A DNA stretch of 26,149 nucleotides from the IMG/VR virus record IMGVR_UViG_3300030109_002408, positions 1 to 26,149 of that record; one strand, written 5' to 3'. The notes under the pieces are model-generated. The model was not told where the DNA came from. It ran no database searches and saw nothing but the letters and a program-made list of their open reading frames with translations. The stretch is from a virus. Made by a program: the position numbers and the translations under genes. Below are positions 1-8,692 of this stretch, in pieces (the stretch's first letter is position 1; the number at the start of each line of letters is the position of its first letter).

Positions 1-120
1 TAAACCACCAACTGCGGATAGTAAAGGTGTTCTTTGACCACCAACTTTAAACAATTCACCAGTAAAGTTATTAATGTTTTGTGCATAAATCGTATTATTA
101 GTTAACGATATATTTGCCAT
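1..120 (-). CDS. Major capsid protein, N-terminal 40 residues (runs off the window)
   Basis: The frame starts at an ATG whose complement ends at 120 and stays open to the window edge, so only 40 residues are visible. They include GELFKVGGQRTPLLSAVGGL, a stretch typical of the N-terminus of HK97-fold capsid proteins in which the segment before the first strand ends in TPxLSxxGG. It directly follows a scaffold-like gene on the same transcript, the usual scaffold-capsid order. A clear ribosome binding site (AGGAGA) lies about 7 bases before the ATG, stronger than at most genes here, as expected for the most abundant virion protein. It is read from the promoter at 816-842. The identification rests on position plus the short N-terminal match; the rest of the protein is needed to confirm it. 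Confidence 0.78.
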   Translation of the reverse strand, partial: MANISLTNNTIYAQNINNFTGELFKVGGQRTPLLSAVGGL

Positions 121-135
121 TTTAATTTCTCCTAT

Positions 136-172
136 AAATTGTCTTAATTTTTACTTATTTTTTTGACAATTT
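136..172 (-). promoter_or_regulatory. Intercistronic hairpin between scaffold and capsid genes
   Basis: An 8-bp perfect inverted repeat (AAATTGTC at 136-143, GACAATTT at 165-172) with a 21-nt AT-rich loop lies in the short gap between the scaffold stop and the capsid start, just before the capsid ribosome binding site. There is no T-run in either useful direction to make it a good terminator. It may mark an mRNA processing or stability site that lets capsid be made in excess of scaffold. This role is inference. Confidence 0.45.
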
Positions 173-185
173 AGAAGATAATTTA

Positions 186-635
186 CTATTGTGTTTTTTT
201 ATCTTCCTCTATAGCAGCAAGTTTGGCAGCGATTGAATTTCGTACGTTGCCTGATTTTTCTATTTCTCGAATCTGTCCTACAACATCTTCGTCATAAATA
301 TCTACAACTGAATTTTTTTGAATATTACTTAAGCGTTCTTGACTTTTTTCTGTACTTTGTACAGTGTCTTGTATTCCGTCTTGTTGCCCAAATGCTACTC
401 CAAATTCTTCAGATGCGTATGATTGGATTCCTTCTATAGTCAAATCACCTTCGTACATCATGTCAACTGCTTTACCAACTCCCTTTGAGGTATCAAGACC
501 TGCTTTACTAAAAACGTCAGTTCTTTCTTTAGCCTCAAAATCAGCTACCTTCTTAGATAAGAGTTCATTTTCTTCCCTCATAGCTTTCCAGTTTTTTTCG
601 CTGTCGTTGCTTTGTGAGTTTTGCTCATCTGCCAT
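186..635 (-). CDS. Scaffolding protein (probable)
   Basis: This 149-aa acidic, hydrophilic protein lies immediately before the capsid gene. The N-terminal 20 residues are Asn/Ser/Glu-rich and followed by a coiled-coil-like helix (residues about 16-40, NWKAMREENELLSKKVADFE). A middle part contains AGLDTSKGVGKAVDMMYEGD and then a segment on the pattern TxEGIxxYAxEEFGV; I recall this arrangement from capsid scaffold proteins of actinobacterial and other tailed phages. Length and composition fit a core scaffold that is removed from the prohead. No protease domain is visible in it, and none elsewhere in the window. The ATG at 635 is preceded by AAGGA about 9-10 bases away. It is the first gene behind the promoter at 816-842 and its structured leader. 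Confidence 0.75.
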   Translation of the reverse strand: MADEQNSQSNDSEKNWKAMREENELLSKKVADFEAKERTDVFSKAGLDTSKGVGKAVDMMYEGDLTIEGIQSYASEEFGVAFGQQDGIQDTVQSTEKSQERLSNIQKNSVVDIYDEDVVGQIREIEKSGNVRNSIAAKLAAIEEDKKTQ

Positions 636-809
636 ATTTAATTGTCCTTACTTCATACGTTATTTTTACGAGAGGTGTATGAGTTACCTCTGAGTGTTTC
701 CACTCTTTTTTTTACTCTACTTTTTTTATTTGACAGGTCTTGTTAGTAGGCATCAAGACCGAATACAAAACAGAAGTCATATTATCCTGCAGACTTACAA
801 ACGCAGCTT
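636..809 (-). promoter_or_regulatory. Structured 5' leader of the scaffold-capsid transcript
   Basis: About 170 nt of non-coding sequence separate the promoter at 816-842 from the scaffold start. Read on the minus strand it forms three successive hairpins. The first has a 7-bp stem (736-742 with 754-760, loop 11 nt). The second has a 5-bp stem with a GAAA tetraloop (692-696 with 701-705). The third has a 6-bp stem (671-676 with 686-691, loop 9 nt). The second and third abut, which would allow stacking. An A-rich single-stranded stretch (707-732) lies between the first and second. The tetraloop is of GNRA type only on the minus strand, the transcribed strand. A role in mRNA stability or translation of capsid genes is likely but unproven. 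Confidence 0.55.
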
Positions 810-815
810 GTAATT

Positions 816-842
816 ATTATAACATAAATTTTGATTGTGCAA
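816..842 (-). promoter_or_regulatory. Promoter for scaffold and capsid genes
   Basis: On the minus strand TTGCAC (837-842) and a perfect TATAAT (816-821) are 15 bases apart, with a TG one base before the -10 hexamer (extended -10). The stretch TTTATGTTATAATAA is nearly identical to the one in the promoter at 21572-21598, with the same spacing. It begins exactly after the stop codon of the 429-aa gene, in the only sizeable gap of the structural block, so it gives the capsid genes their own transcript. Start of transcription would be near 809. Confidence 0.7.
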
Positions 843-2132
843 CTATTGTTCTATAAGACCTGTTACTTGTCCTGCTCTATTTGTTGCTGCACCTAATATT
901 GCTGCACTTTCAGCACGATTTTGATTTATAACATTTTGTAATTCTCTAAGTTGTTGTGCATCACCTAGCTGTGTAGCCTCTACATAATCTGCTACGCCAA
1001 TATTGTCTCTACCTTGTGATAAAGCTGCTGTTTGTATTCCTGGTAAAGTTAATGCAGCCTCTCCAAAACCTTTCCTAGCACCTTCTTGTGTTAGACCTTG
1101 TGCTGTTAATGACTGTGCAACTTGTGCAGTTACGCTACCAAATCCTGCAGCCTCAGCCTCACCTATAACTTGTGATGCTCGTATCTGCCCTTCAAGTATT
1201 TTTGTAGCTACATTAGGTGATACAAACATTGCAAATATAGATTCATCAGGTAAATCAATACCAAAGTTATCCAAATATGCTTGTTTAACTTGCGGTATAT
1301 TGTTTACTACACCTTCATACCCTGCATCTAATCTTTGTGAAAACTCTAATGGAGATACATCACCACTGATAGCTTGTACAATATCATCACCAAATTCGTT
1401 AGGATTTAAATTAAATTTACGTACACTTGCTTTCATGTTATCTATAGCAGCAACGTATTCTTGTTCTGTCATACGAAGTGACCCATCATCTCTTTTTATA
1501 CCAGGATATATCTCTACCATTATTGGGTCTGCTCTCATCTCTGCAAGTGCTAATCTTTCGTTTCCTGACTCTGCATATTTATTTAAAAATAACCTAACTA
1601 ATCTATCGTCAAGATATGGATATAAACCTTTTGCTTGTTCAAACGTAGATGGTCCTGTTCTAACAGTTTCTTGCACCTGTGACTGTGTAGCATATTGTCC
1701 TAATAAGCTATTTAATGCATCTAAATCAAATCCACCACCTTTTGGTGGAGGTGCTTCTGATAGTACAAATCCTGCATTTCTTGCAGCTTGTTCTTGTTCA
1801 GGATTATCTACAGATATAAAATCACCTACACTATTAAATAATATTTTTGGATAACCTGTAACAACAACTACTTCTTCTACTTCTTCTTCTACTACTTCTT
1901 CTTCTACTACTTCTTCTACTGGTTCATCTATATCATCTACACCACCTACAATTCCACTTGAATTTAATACATCTGAATATTTTTCTGCATTAAATTGTGC
2001 AGCAGCAATAGAACTAGATTCCATTAATAATTTTTCTGCTGCAGCTCTAGTTTTTGGACCTATAAGACCATCTGCTACAACACCTAGTTCTCTTTGTAAC
2101 TCTCTTATTTCTTCTGTTGTTAAACCTTCCAT
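843..2132 (-). CDS. Virion protein with N-terminal peptidoglycan-binding domain
   Basis: This is a 429-aa protein. Residues about 5-36 (pattern IRxLQxELGVxxDGxIGPKTRxA) match the short helical peptidoglycan-binding domain (PG_binding_1 type) found in phage and bacterial wall-lytic proteins. Residues about 66-92 are a low-complexity acidic run of Val and Glu, encoded by near-repeats of CTT and CTA triplets on the plus strand (about 1860-1920), and probably form a flexible linker. The remaining 330 residues are unrecognised, helix-rich and Gln/Ala-rich near the C-terminus. No catalytic lysin motif is visible. The start overlaps the preceding stop in a TAATG. It is the last gene before the capsid promoter. 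A role in wall attachment or genome entry, with the transglycosylase-like protein at 7385-8692, is inferred. Confidence 0.7.
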   Translation of the reverse strand: MEGLTTEEIRELQRELGVVADGLIGPKTRAAAEKLLMESSSIAAAQFNAEKYSDVLNSSGIVGGVDDIDEPVEEVVEEEVVEEEVEEVVVVTGYPKILFNSVGDFISVDNPEQEQAARNAGFVLSEAPPPKGGGFDLDALNSLLGQYATQSQVQETVRTGPSTFEQAKGLYPYLDDRLVRLFLNKYAESGNERLALAEMRADPIMVEIYPGIKRDDGSLRMTEQEYVAAIDNMKASVRKFNLNPNEFGDDIVQAISGDVSPLEFSQRLDAGYEGVVNNIPQVKQAYLDNFGIDLPDESIFAMFVSPNVATKILEGQIRASQVIGEAEAAGFGSVTAQVAQSLTAQGLTQEGARKGFGEAALTLPGIQTAALSQGRDNIGVADYVEATQLGDAQQLRELQNVINQNRAESAAILGAATNRAGQVTGLIEQ

Positions 2133-3352
2133 TACCTACCTACCAAACTTTGTCCTGTAAATACACCTGATATATCTTGTTTAAACGCACCAGTCATAGC
2201 ACCTAAAACTGTGTCCTGGTATGTTGGGTCGTCCTCAAACTTCTTTCTTAACTCTCCTGCAAACAATGTCATATCGCCACCGACTGATTGTGAAATAATA
2301 TCTATATCTTTTTTATCTGTATTTGATAATACAGCTTTGCCTAATACTCTTTGTGCAGTTCTATACAATGGTTGTGACCATAACTTATGTTGACTACCTG
2401 CATAATTAGGAAACATTTTATCATGTGCGGCTTGTAATTGGTCCATAATAATTTCTCTGTTTGCTGTAACTCCTTCACCTGCTGAACCATCAGCACGTAA
2501 CATTGCAGCATATTGTTCTATAACTCCGTTGCTTTCAAATGCAACTGCTGCATCTACACCTAAATATTGTGATACTAAATTTTTTGCGTCAGCTTTACCT
2601 GATTGTGTAGGATTTATTCTATCTACATAACCGACATAATCTTGATTCATAGCACTTGTACCACCTGCCATAGATAATCTATATGGGTCAATAAGATACG
2701 ATAATGTATTTGCTGCCTCAGCAGAATCTATTTTGCCTTGTGCAACTTCTGATGCAAGTTGTCTAAGTAGGTCATCTAATCCATCACCTGATAATCCTAG
2801 TTGTGCAGTTTGTAATTTTAATGCTGTATAGTTTGCTTTTACTTGTTCTGCAGCTTTTGTAGGATTTGTATATACAAGTCTTATCCAATCTCTTTCTTTA
2901 TCAGAATGGTCTTTAAACCATGTAAGAGTTTCTAAATAAGGTGATATATCCTCACCAGTTATAGCACCATAAGCAAACAACTGCTGTACTTCATCATCTT
3001 TGTACCATTCTTTACCAAAAACTGTTGCTTTCTTTTCTAAATCATTTTCAATATTTTCTAATATAAAATCTACATCTGTTGATGGACTTTCAGGGTCTAT
3101 CTGTGATAAGTCTGATAAATTAAACATTGGGAAAAATGCATAACCATATTTGTCAGTATATTCTTGTAATGTATACTCTGTTGATTGTTCTAATGCACCT
3201 TCTGCAAAACTCTGTGGTAAATCTATTGATACAACTAAAGGTAAAACATTACCGCTTGTAGCTGTATAGTTATATACTGCATAATATTCACCATTAATTT
3301 GGATTAACTCATCAGGAGTTTGTAGGTTACTACCTTGTTTAAATATAGCCAT
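2132..3352 (-). CDS. Hypothetical virion-block protein, 406 aa
   Basis: I do not recognise this protein. The N-terminal 55 residues look like beta strands (QINGEYYAVYNYTATSGNVL), followed by a long helix-rich, acidic region with no cysteine pattern, signal peptide or membrane segment. Start and stop are both in TAATG overlaps with the 1288-aa gene before it and the 429-aa gene after it, so it is translationally coupled to them. Its place among large structural genes suggests a minor virion or ejection component. Nothing in the sequence gives a more exact role. Confidence 0.7.
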   Translation of the reverse strand: MAIFKQGSNLQTPDELIQINGEYYAVYNYTATSGNVLPLVVSIDLPQSFAEGALEQSTEYTLQEYTDKYGYAFFPMFNLSDLSQIDPESPSTDVDFILENIENDLEKKATVFGKEWYKDDEVQQLFAYGAITGEDISPYLETLTWFKDHSDKERDWIRLVYTNPTKAAEQVKANYTALKLQTAQLGLSGDGLDDLLRQLASEVAQGKIDSAEAANTLSYLIDPYRLSMAGGTSAMNQDYVGYVDRINPTQSGKADAKNLVSQYLGVDAAVAFESNGVIEQYAAMLRADGSAGEGVTANREIIMDQLQAAHDKMFPNYAGSQHKLWSQPLYRTAQRVLGKAVLSNTDKKDIDIISQSVGGDMTLFAGELRKKFEDDPTYQDTVLGAMTGAFKQDISGVFTGQSLVGR

Positions 3353-6300
3353 TATCTGTTGTACACCTCATTTGCAAGTTTAAATGTCCTATTTGCAATT
3401 ACATTTGCCTCAGGTACATTGTTTAAGTACCCTGTAAATACTTTATCATAATCAACATTGTTTTGCATTTGTTCAAGTTTTACGTTTCCAGGTATAGGCG
3501 AGTAATAAATATCGTCCATAGTGTCAAAGTTTTCCTCTAAATCATCCTCAAATATTTGACCTTCTGATTGTTGTCTAAGATTATTTAGCGTAAAACTCCA
3601 TATTTCATTTGACAATAGTTCAGCAGGTGACCTATCTCCTGCACGTTCTAAAGCCTCTAAAAACTGTGGACCATAATCCTGCCAAAAAGTTTCTTCAACT
3701 ATTTGTTTTTCCCACTCTTCACCATTTTTAAGTGTTTCATTTCTTTGTTGTATTACATTGTATAACTCAGGTATTTGTTGTCCTGCTGATAAAAGTAAGT
3801 TACCTATTTCATACAATGCCCAAACTTTAGCTGTAAAAGCAGCAGCAGCTCCAAGACCTACAGCACCTGCGGCTAAAGCAGCCTGTTGTGCTTTTGCAAA
3901 TGCCTTTGATATTATTGTCTCTCCAATGTCAATAGTTTTCCAAGCTGTTCCTAATGCCTTACCTGTTTTTGTTTTAGTAAAACTTCTACCTAATTGTCTT
4001 ATTGTAGATATATCAGGACTAGAACCTACAGGAACTCTTGTAGCATTGTGAGGTGGTCCATAATAACCAATATCTCCTGTTGTTGTTGTACTACCTAATG
4101 TATAAGGTGCAAAAACTAAATCTAAATTATCTAAATCAAAAGCTCTTCTACCTACATCATCTATCCTGTATATAATATTTGATGGGTGTGAATTTGCACG
4201 ATAAAAATATGCCTCAGAAAGGTCTGTGTCAGTTTGTATTTTGGACATGTAATTTTGAAAAACACCATTTGATAAATCTTTAGATGGTATTCTCAATTCA
4301 ACATTATCTACTTCTAAATCTGTTGTAGATATAATCCTATTGTTTTTTAATTCAAAACTTTCTTGTGGATTTAAAAGTTCTATTGGTTGTTTGTGTATTT
4401 TTCGTAAAATTGGTACATTACCTTCTGTAGTAGAATCAAAAACTTCTATTTCAAAATTAGCAATAGACAATTCATCTGTGTATTTTTCTAATGCATCAAG
4501 TAACTTGTTTAAATCTTCTGTATTCTTAATCATACTCATATCGTTAAATACAACATTTGTATAAAAAGTTTGTGGTGACCTTGTTAAAAAATTTCTTGGT
4601 TCGTTTGATTTATCTATTGTTTGTTGCAACTCACGTAATTGTTGTATTGCTGATTCTCTAGTAGGAACTAAATTTTTTGTTACATCAAAATTATAATTCA
4701 TATCACCATTAGAAGTAATACCCATAGTTTCTGCTACACGCCATGTAGGTGTTACTATATTTGTTGGTCCAGTTGGATTGTAAACTACATCTACAAATTC
4801 TTCTAATGAAGCTGAAAATGCAATATTGATATTACGAATTTCACTTGGTGTATTATTATTATTATTATTAAAAAATACTCCGTCTATAACAAAATTATCT
4901 TCACTAGGAATTACATGATATACACTATAAGTTGTTTTAATTTCATTAACAGATGTGTCAAAATATGCTGTTCCTATTTCTATTGCATGTGTTTGTGAAC
5001 TTACTCTACCTACATACTCAACATCTAATGCAATTAATTCGTTTTGACTATCTAAATACATTGTATCTCTCATGTTTGTTGTAAGTCTATGCCTAAACTC
5101 ATCTGATATAAATGGTCTGTTATTAGGAGTCATTGAATCTTGACCTTGACCACTATAAGTAAAATTATCAAGTATTTTATTTAATTGTGTTGCTTGTCCT
5201 GCAACATTAACATTTAACTCAGCAAAAACATTATTACGATTTACAAATGCACCTACATAATCATCACTATAATCTATATTCGTATCCATGTATTGATTTA
5301 AATTGTAAGTCATATCTGTAAAATTAGTATCAAACTGGCTTACTAAATTACGAGTAGTAACGTTACCATCTGCAGTGTATGGAGATAGTGTAGATGGTGT
5401 ATCTGTTACTGGTTGTAATCCCTCAGTAAAGAAAAATTCGTTTACTTGTTCTAAAGATAAATCACTTCTTTGTTCTAAATTAATAACTCCACCATCAATA
5501 TTTTCAAATCCTGTTTCTTGTAATTGTTCTATAAATTTATAAGGTAAAGCAGTAGCATCTGTGCCAATGTTTGTTTTTTGTTTAAACTCAAACAAATCTT
5601 TTTCTTCTGCAGTTATCGTTTCAGGATTTATACCTGTAAAATTTTGTAAATAATCTGAACTTAAAAAAGTTTTTATGATGTGTTTTTTACCTGCATCTGT
5701 TTGTGCGTATCTATTAATAGAATTAAGGGTTTCTTCGTTAAGTATATATTTAGTTGGATTATCTCTTGAATATCCAATAGCACCATCAAAACCTATATCA
5801 ACACCAAAAATAGCTTGTGTTACCATATCTACATCAGCAACCTCAGGGACGTTATACATTCTAATTAATGCTCTATGTCTTTCTGAATCTAAAATGTTTG
5901 GATATTTTTTATTTTTTTTGGCTCTTGGGTTATCTATACGGTCAGGTGAACCATAAATATTACCTTTAATACCACTTGTACTTACTCTAAAATCAGGACG
6001 TATATTTACTTTGGCTAAAGAGTTATTTGTTGTAGGTCTTGTAGGGTCAGGATACCTAATCATACCTGTACCTGAATCTATTTCCTCAGCACCACTTTTA
6101 AATATAAAACCACCCAGTTGATAAAATTTAGCAACCTGTGCGTTGGCAGGTGAATTTGTTAGTGTTACATTAGCCAAATCTGCTGTTCGTAACATACCTA
6201 AAAACCAATTTGTAACACTTTTTTTTAATGCTGCATTTTTTATCATTGAAAAATCTCCACCTCTTTTAACTACAAAATTATTTAATTCTTTGTTATAAGA

Positions 6301-7218
6301 ATAATAAGGGTCAGGAAAAAAACCCTCTACACGATTAGGGTTAGTATCTAAAATACTATGTTGAATATCTAGTCTTCCTTGTACGTTACTAATATTACCC
6401 ACAAATTCAGGTGAATAATTTGTTCCTCGTGTATGTTCATAAATTAAAGATACAGGTATTTTTTCTCCATCTATTTCTGTAAACAAACCTATTGTGTAAC
6501 CTGGATTTCTTATTAATTTACGCATACCATCTACTGGGTCTTGTTGTATTTTAGAAAAATATTTTGCTACTCCACCTTTATATATTCTTTTTGTTGTACC
6601 ATTTCTACCTCCTCCTACTACTTCATTTGATATACTTGCACTTCGTAATATTGCATTTGATATAGGATTATTAAATAAATCTTTTAAAACTATTTTTAAA
6701 TTTTCTGCGTCTTTTGCACTTTTAGTAAACAATGGTCCACCTGGATATAATGGTTGTAAATTAATATCATCAATTAGACCTCCACTTATATTTTTTAAAT
6801 TTTCTTTATACGTTGTTAAAAATTTTTGTTTTTGGACATCTATACTATCAGGTAAATATACATATTCAACTAATGGATTTGGTGCATCATAAGTTGCAGG
6901 AATATCGTTTCGTGCAATTTGTTTTACTGCACCTTTATCACCAACAGTATCTTCTTTTAATAATCCTGATATTTCATCTTGACGACCTTTAACAACTATT
7001 GCAAATCCATTATCTACAAACTCGTTTATCATATCTTTAAATTTTCTTATATCAGTTTGAGAAATATTGTCTATAAATAAATCTTCAAAAGTTATTTGCC
7101 AATTTTCATAAAACTTGTTTTGAATATGTTGTGTACCAGTTATTCGTCCAATTAAATCTGAATCAGATGCCAAATAATTAGACTCGTATTTATCAACTAA
7201 TTCATCAAATGTAGCCAT
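3352..7218 (-). CDS. Large virion (ejection-type) protein with DnaQ-like segment, 1288 aa
   Basis: This giant protein probably travels in the particle. Residues 235-380 have weak GNAT acetyltransferase character, ending in a segment like the GNAT C-terminus (NSPANAQVAKFYQLGGF). Residues about 728-755 read IALDVEYVG...HAIEIGTAYFD, close to the first motif of DnaQ/DEDD 3'-5' exonucleases (acidic pair D732, E734). Residues 886-896 (YTNVVFNDMSM) fit the second motif with D893. A third motif (HxxxxD or YxxxD) is not obvious, so activity is uncertain. An Asn run (784-789) lies inside this domain. Near residues 1110-1140 an Ala-rich hydrophobic stretch could insert in a membrane. Start and stop are TAATG overlaps. 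It is consistent with an internal or ejection protein; the enzyme calls are tentative. Confidence 0.75.
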   Translation of the reverse strand: MATFDELVDKYESNYLASDSDLIGRITGTQHIQNKFYENWQITFEDLFIDNISQTDIRKFKDMINEFVDNGFAIVVKGRQDEISGLLKEDTVGDKGAVKQIARNDIPATYDAPNPLVEYVYLPDSIDVQKQKFLTTYKENLKNISGGLIDDINLQPLYPGGPLFTKSAKDAENLKIVLKDLFNNPISNAILRSASISNEVVGGGRNGTTKRIYKGGVAKYFSKIQQDPVDGMRKLIRNPGYTIGLFTEIDGEKIPVSLIYEHTRGTNYSPEFVGNISNVQGRLDIQHSILDTNPNRVEGFFPDPYYSYNKELNNFVVKRGGDFSMIKNAALKKSVTNWFLGMLRTADLANVTLTNSPANAQVAKFYQLGGFIFKSGAEEIDSGTGMIRYPDPTRPTTNNSLAKVNIRPDFRVSTSGIKGNIYGSPDRIDNPRAKKNKKYPNILDSERHRALIRMYNVPEVADVDMVTQAIFGVDIGFDGAIGYSRDNPTKYILNEETLNSINRYAQTDAGKKHIIKTFLSSDYLQNFTGINPETITAEEKDLFEFKQKTNIGTDATALPYKFIEQLQETGFENIDGGVINLEQRSDLSLEQVNEFFFTEGLQPVTDTPSTLSPYTADGNVTTRNLVSQFDTNFTDMTYNLNQYMDTNIDYSDDYVGAFVNRNNVFAELNVNVAGQATQLNKILDNFTYSGQGQDSMTPNNRPFISDEFRHRLTTNMRDTMYLDSQNELIALDVEYVGRVSSQTHAIEIGTAYFDTSVNEIKTTYSVYHVIPSEDNFVIDGVFFNNNNNNTPSEIRNINIAFSASLEEFVDVVYNPTGPTNIVTPTWRVAETMGITSNGDMNYNFDVTKNLVPTRESAIQQLRELQQTIDKSNEPRNFLTRSPQTFYTNVVFNDMSMIKNTEDLNKLLDALEKYTDELSIANFEIEVFDSTTEGNVPILRKIHKQPIELLNPQESFELKNNRIISTTDLEVDNVELRIPSKDLSNGVFQNYMSKIQTDTDLSEAYFYRANSHPSNIIYRIDDVGRRAFDLDNLDLVFAPYTLGSTTTTGDIGYYGPPHNATRVPVGSSPDISTIRQLGRSFTKTKTGKALGTAWKTIDIGETIISKAFAKAQQAALAAGAVGLGAAAAFTAKVWALYEIGNLLLSAGQQIPELYNVIQQRNETLKNGEEWEKQIVEETFWQDYGPQFLEALERAGDRSPAELLSNEIWSFTLNNLRQQSEGQIFEDDLEENFDTMDDIYYSPIPGNVKLEQMQNNVDYDKVFTGYLNNVPEANVIANRTFKLANEVYNR
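4851..4870. repeat. ATT trinucleotide microsatellite inside the 1288-aa gene
   Basis: A run of about six ATT units on the plus strand encodes six consecutive Asn residues (784-789) on the minus strand. It sits in an apparent loop of the DnaQ-like segment, between its first and second motifs. Such a run is prone to slippage, so length differences in whole codons between relatives are expected. Confidence 0.85.
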
Positions 7219-7385
7219 TATATAAATACAGTCATACGAATAAACAAAGTCAAGTCATCATCATAATCAGGTTGTTTTCTTTCTTCATCAATATCGACAC
7301 CAAGTGTATCCCAAAGAATTACACCATCTTTGACATATTCTTTTAGTTGTGGGTTGTCATCTAAATACTCTTGTAAACCATCCAC
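7218..7385 (-). CDS. Small acidic protein, 55 aa, GTG start
   Basis: This small gene fills the gap between the transglycosylase-like gene and the 1288-aa gene. The frame starts with GTG, whose first base is the last base of the upstream TAG stop, and its TAA overlaps the ATG of the next gene. Both junctions are the 1-nt overlap style used throughout this operon, which is the main evidence that it is real. The product is acidic (many Asp in the second half, DYDDDLTLFIRM) and soluble. No domain is recognised. It might be a chaperone or linker for one of its large neighbours, but that is a guess. Confidence 0.65.
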   Translation of the reverse strand: MDGLQEYLDDNPQLKEYVKDGVILWDTLGVDIDEERKQPDYDDDLTLFIRMTVFI

Positions 7386-8692
7386 TATCTACCACCTAGA
7401 AAATCCCTAGCATTATTTATTAAATCATTTTGTAACTCAGGTTTTCCACCTGGTTTTACGTTACCTTTTTTTATTCTTAGTATTTTTTCTATATTATTTA
7501 AAAATGTATCTGACGCTTTAGGACCATCAACTTGCATTTGACTTTGTGGTCTTTGCTCAAATCTTGTATTCGGTGTAGTCATAGGTATTTCTATACCATC
7601 TTCTATAGGTATAAAATTATGTGAAGTATTAAATAAATATCTATAAACAGAATTTAATTGACTAAGAGGTTCAGCATCTTTGCTATTTAAAAATTGCTGA
7701 TAAAAATATGTTTTGTTACCTCTTACTCTTTCATTTGCTTGATTACCATTTATTATCTCACCAGTTCTTACATCATAGAAAACATCATCTTTTTTAAAAA
7801 CATTGTCCTTTATATTATCTACAATGTTTTGTCCATCATCTTGCATATAAATACCTTTTATGGTCGTATTGTATGCTATATATTTATGTATATTTTCTGC
7901 ATATAATTTAACAACTTGTGCATCTGATAATTCAGATATATTTACATCTTCTAATAATTTTTTATGTTGATTATTAATATTATTCCCTGTAGTTAAATTA
8001 ACACTTCTACCTTGTTTGAAAATATAATCTTCTTGATTATTAAACACACTACCTTTTTGTGCTTGTTGTAAAAAACCTCTCATACTTTTTGCAGATAGTA
8101 TGTCTGTAACAACAGGTGCTTGTGGTGTTTGTTGTGATAAATCTGCAACTGTAGGTTCATCAGGTATTGGTGTAGCATTACCTTCTGCATCAAAAGTTCT
8201 TGTTGGTATTTCTACAAGACCTGCATCATAATTTTTACCTGCTTCTACAAATGGACCTGTTCCTGATTGTATGCCAAAATTATCATTCATAGCTGTACTC
8301 CAGTTGTCTATACCTTTTCTTTCACCAATATCATAGTTTGCAATAATTACTGCTGCTATTGCATTTAATCCAGGGTCATCTAAAGCCTCGTCTAAATTAT
8401 CAAAACTATCAAAAATATCAAATTCTCTAAGAACACTTCTCCAGTTTGTTTCTCCACGTATCTGCCATGGACCTCTTGATGTTCCTGCATCACCTGGTGT
8501 GTTCTTTGCCATACCATCAGTTGTATTGTCACCTGTTCTATGCTCTGCCAAAGCAATACCTATAAGTTTTTGTAAATCTTCTTCATTGTTTGGATTTAAA
8601 AATTTATCTCCAGTCTTATACTCAAACTCTTGACCATCTAAATATTGTTTTGCATATTGTAAAAATTGATAAAGTTGTTGTGCGTTATACAT
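7385..8692 (-). CDS. Lytic transglycosylase / lysozyme-like virion protein, 435 aa
   Basis: Residues about 40-135 have the layout of a soluble lytic transglycosylase (lysozyme fold). A helix carries the candidate catalytic Glu (IGIALAEHRTG, E50), followed by SRGPWQI (72-78, the SxGxxQI motif), a segment LDDPGLNAIAAVIIAN matching the LxDPxxNxxAA element, and GIDNWSTA (127-134), the usual GxxxWSxY-like end. Such enzymes cleave the glycan backbone of peptidoglycan. The remaining 300 residues are unrecognised and hydrophilic, more than in a plain endolysin, and there is no signal peptide. Within a block of virion genes it is most likely a particle-borne wall-opening enzyme used at genome entry rather than the lysis endolysin. 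Start and stop overlap their neighbours (TAATG and TAGTG). Confidence 0.75.
   Translation of the reverse strand: MYNAQQLYQFLQYAKQYLDGQEFEYKTGDKFLNPNNEEDLQKLIGIALAEHRTGDNTTDGMAKNTPGDAGTSRGPWQIRGETNWRSVLREFDIFDSFDNLDEALDDPGLNAIAAVIIANYDIGERKGIDNWSTAMNDNFGIQSGTGPFVEAGKNYDAGLVEIPTRTFDAEGNATPIPDEPTVADLSQQTPQAPVVTDILSAKSMRGFLQQAQKGSVFNNQEDYIFKQGRSVNLTTGNNINNQHKKLLEDVNISELSDAQVVKLYAENIHKYIAYNTTIKGIYMQDDGQNIVDNIKDNVFKKDDVFYDVRTGEIINGNQANERVRGNKTYFYQQFLNSKDAEPLSQLNSVYRYLFNTSHNFIPIEDGIEIPMTTPNTRFEQRPQSQMQVDGPKASDTFLNNIEKILRIKKGNVKPGGKPELQNDLINNARDFLGGR

Noticed and set aside
736-760. Hairpin before the scaffold gene as an intrinsic terminator
   Set aside because: On the transcribed strand it is followed by A-rich sequence, not T, and it lies downstream of the capsid promoter; a leader role fits better.
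1860-1920. CRISPR-like or tandem repeat array
   Set aside because: The CTT/CTA triplet run is simply codons for a Val/Glu linker in the 429-aa protein; there are no spacers.
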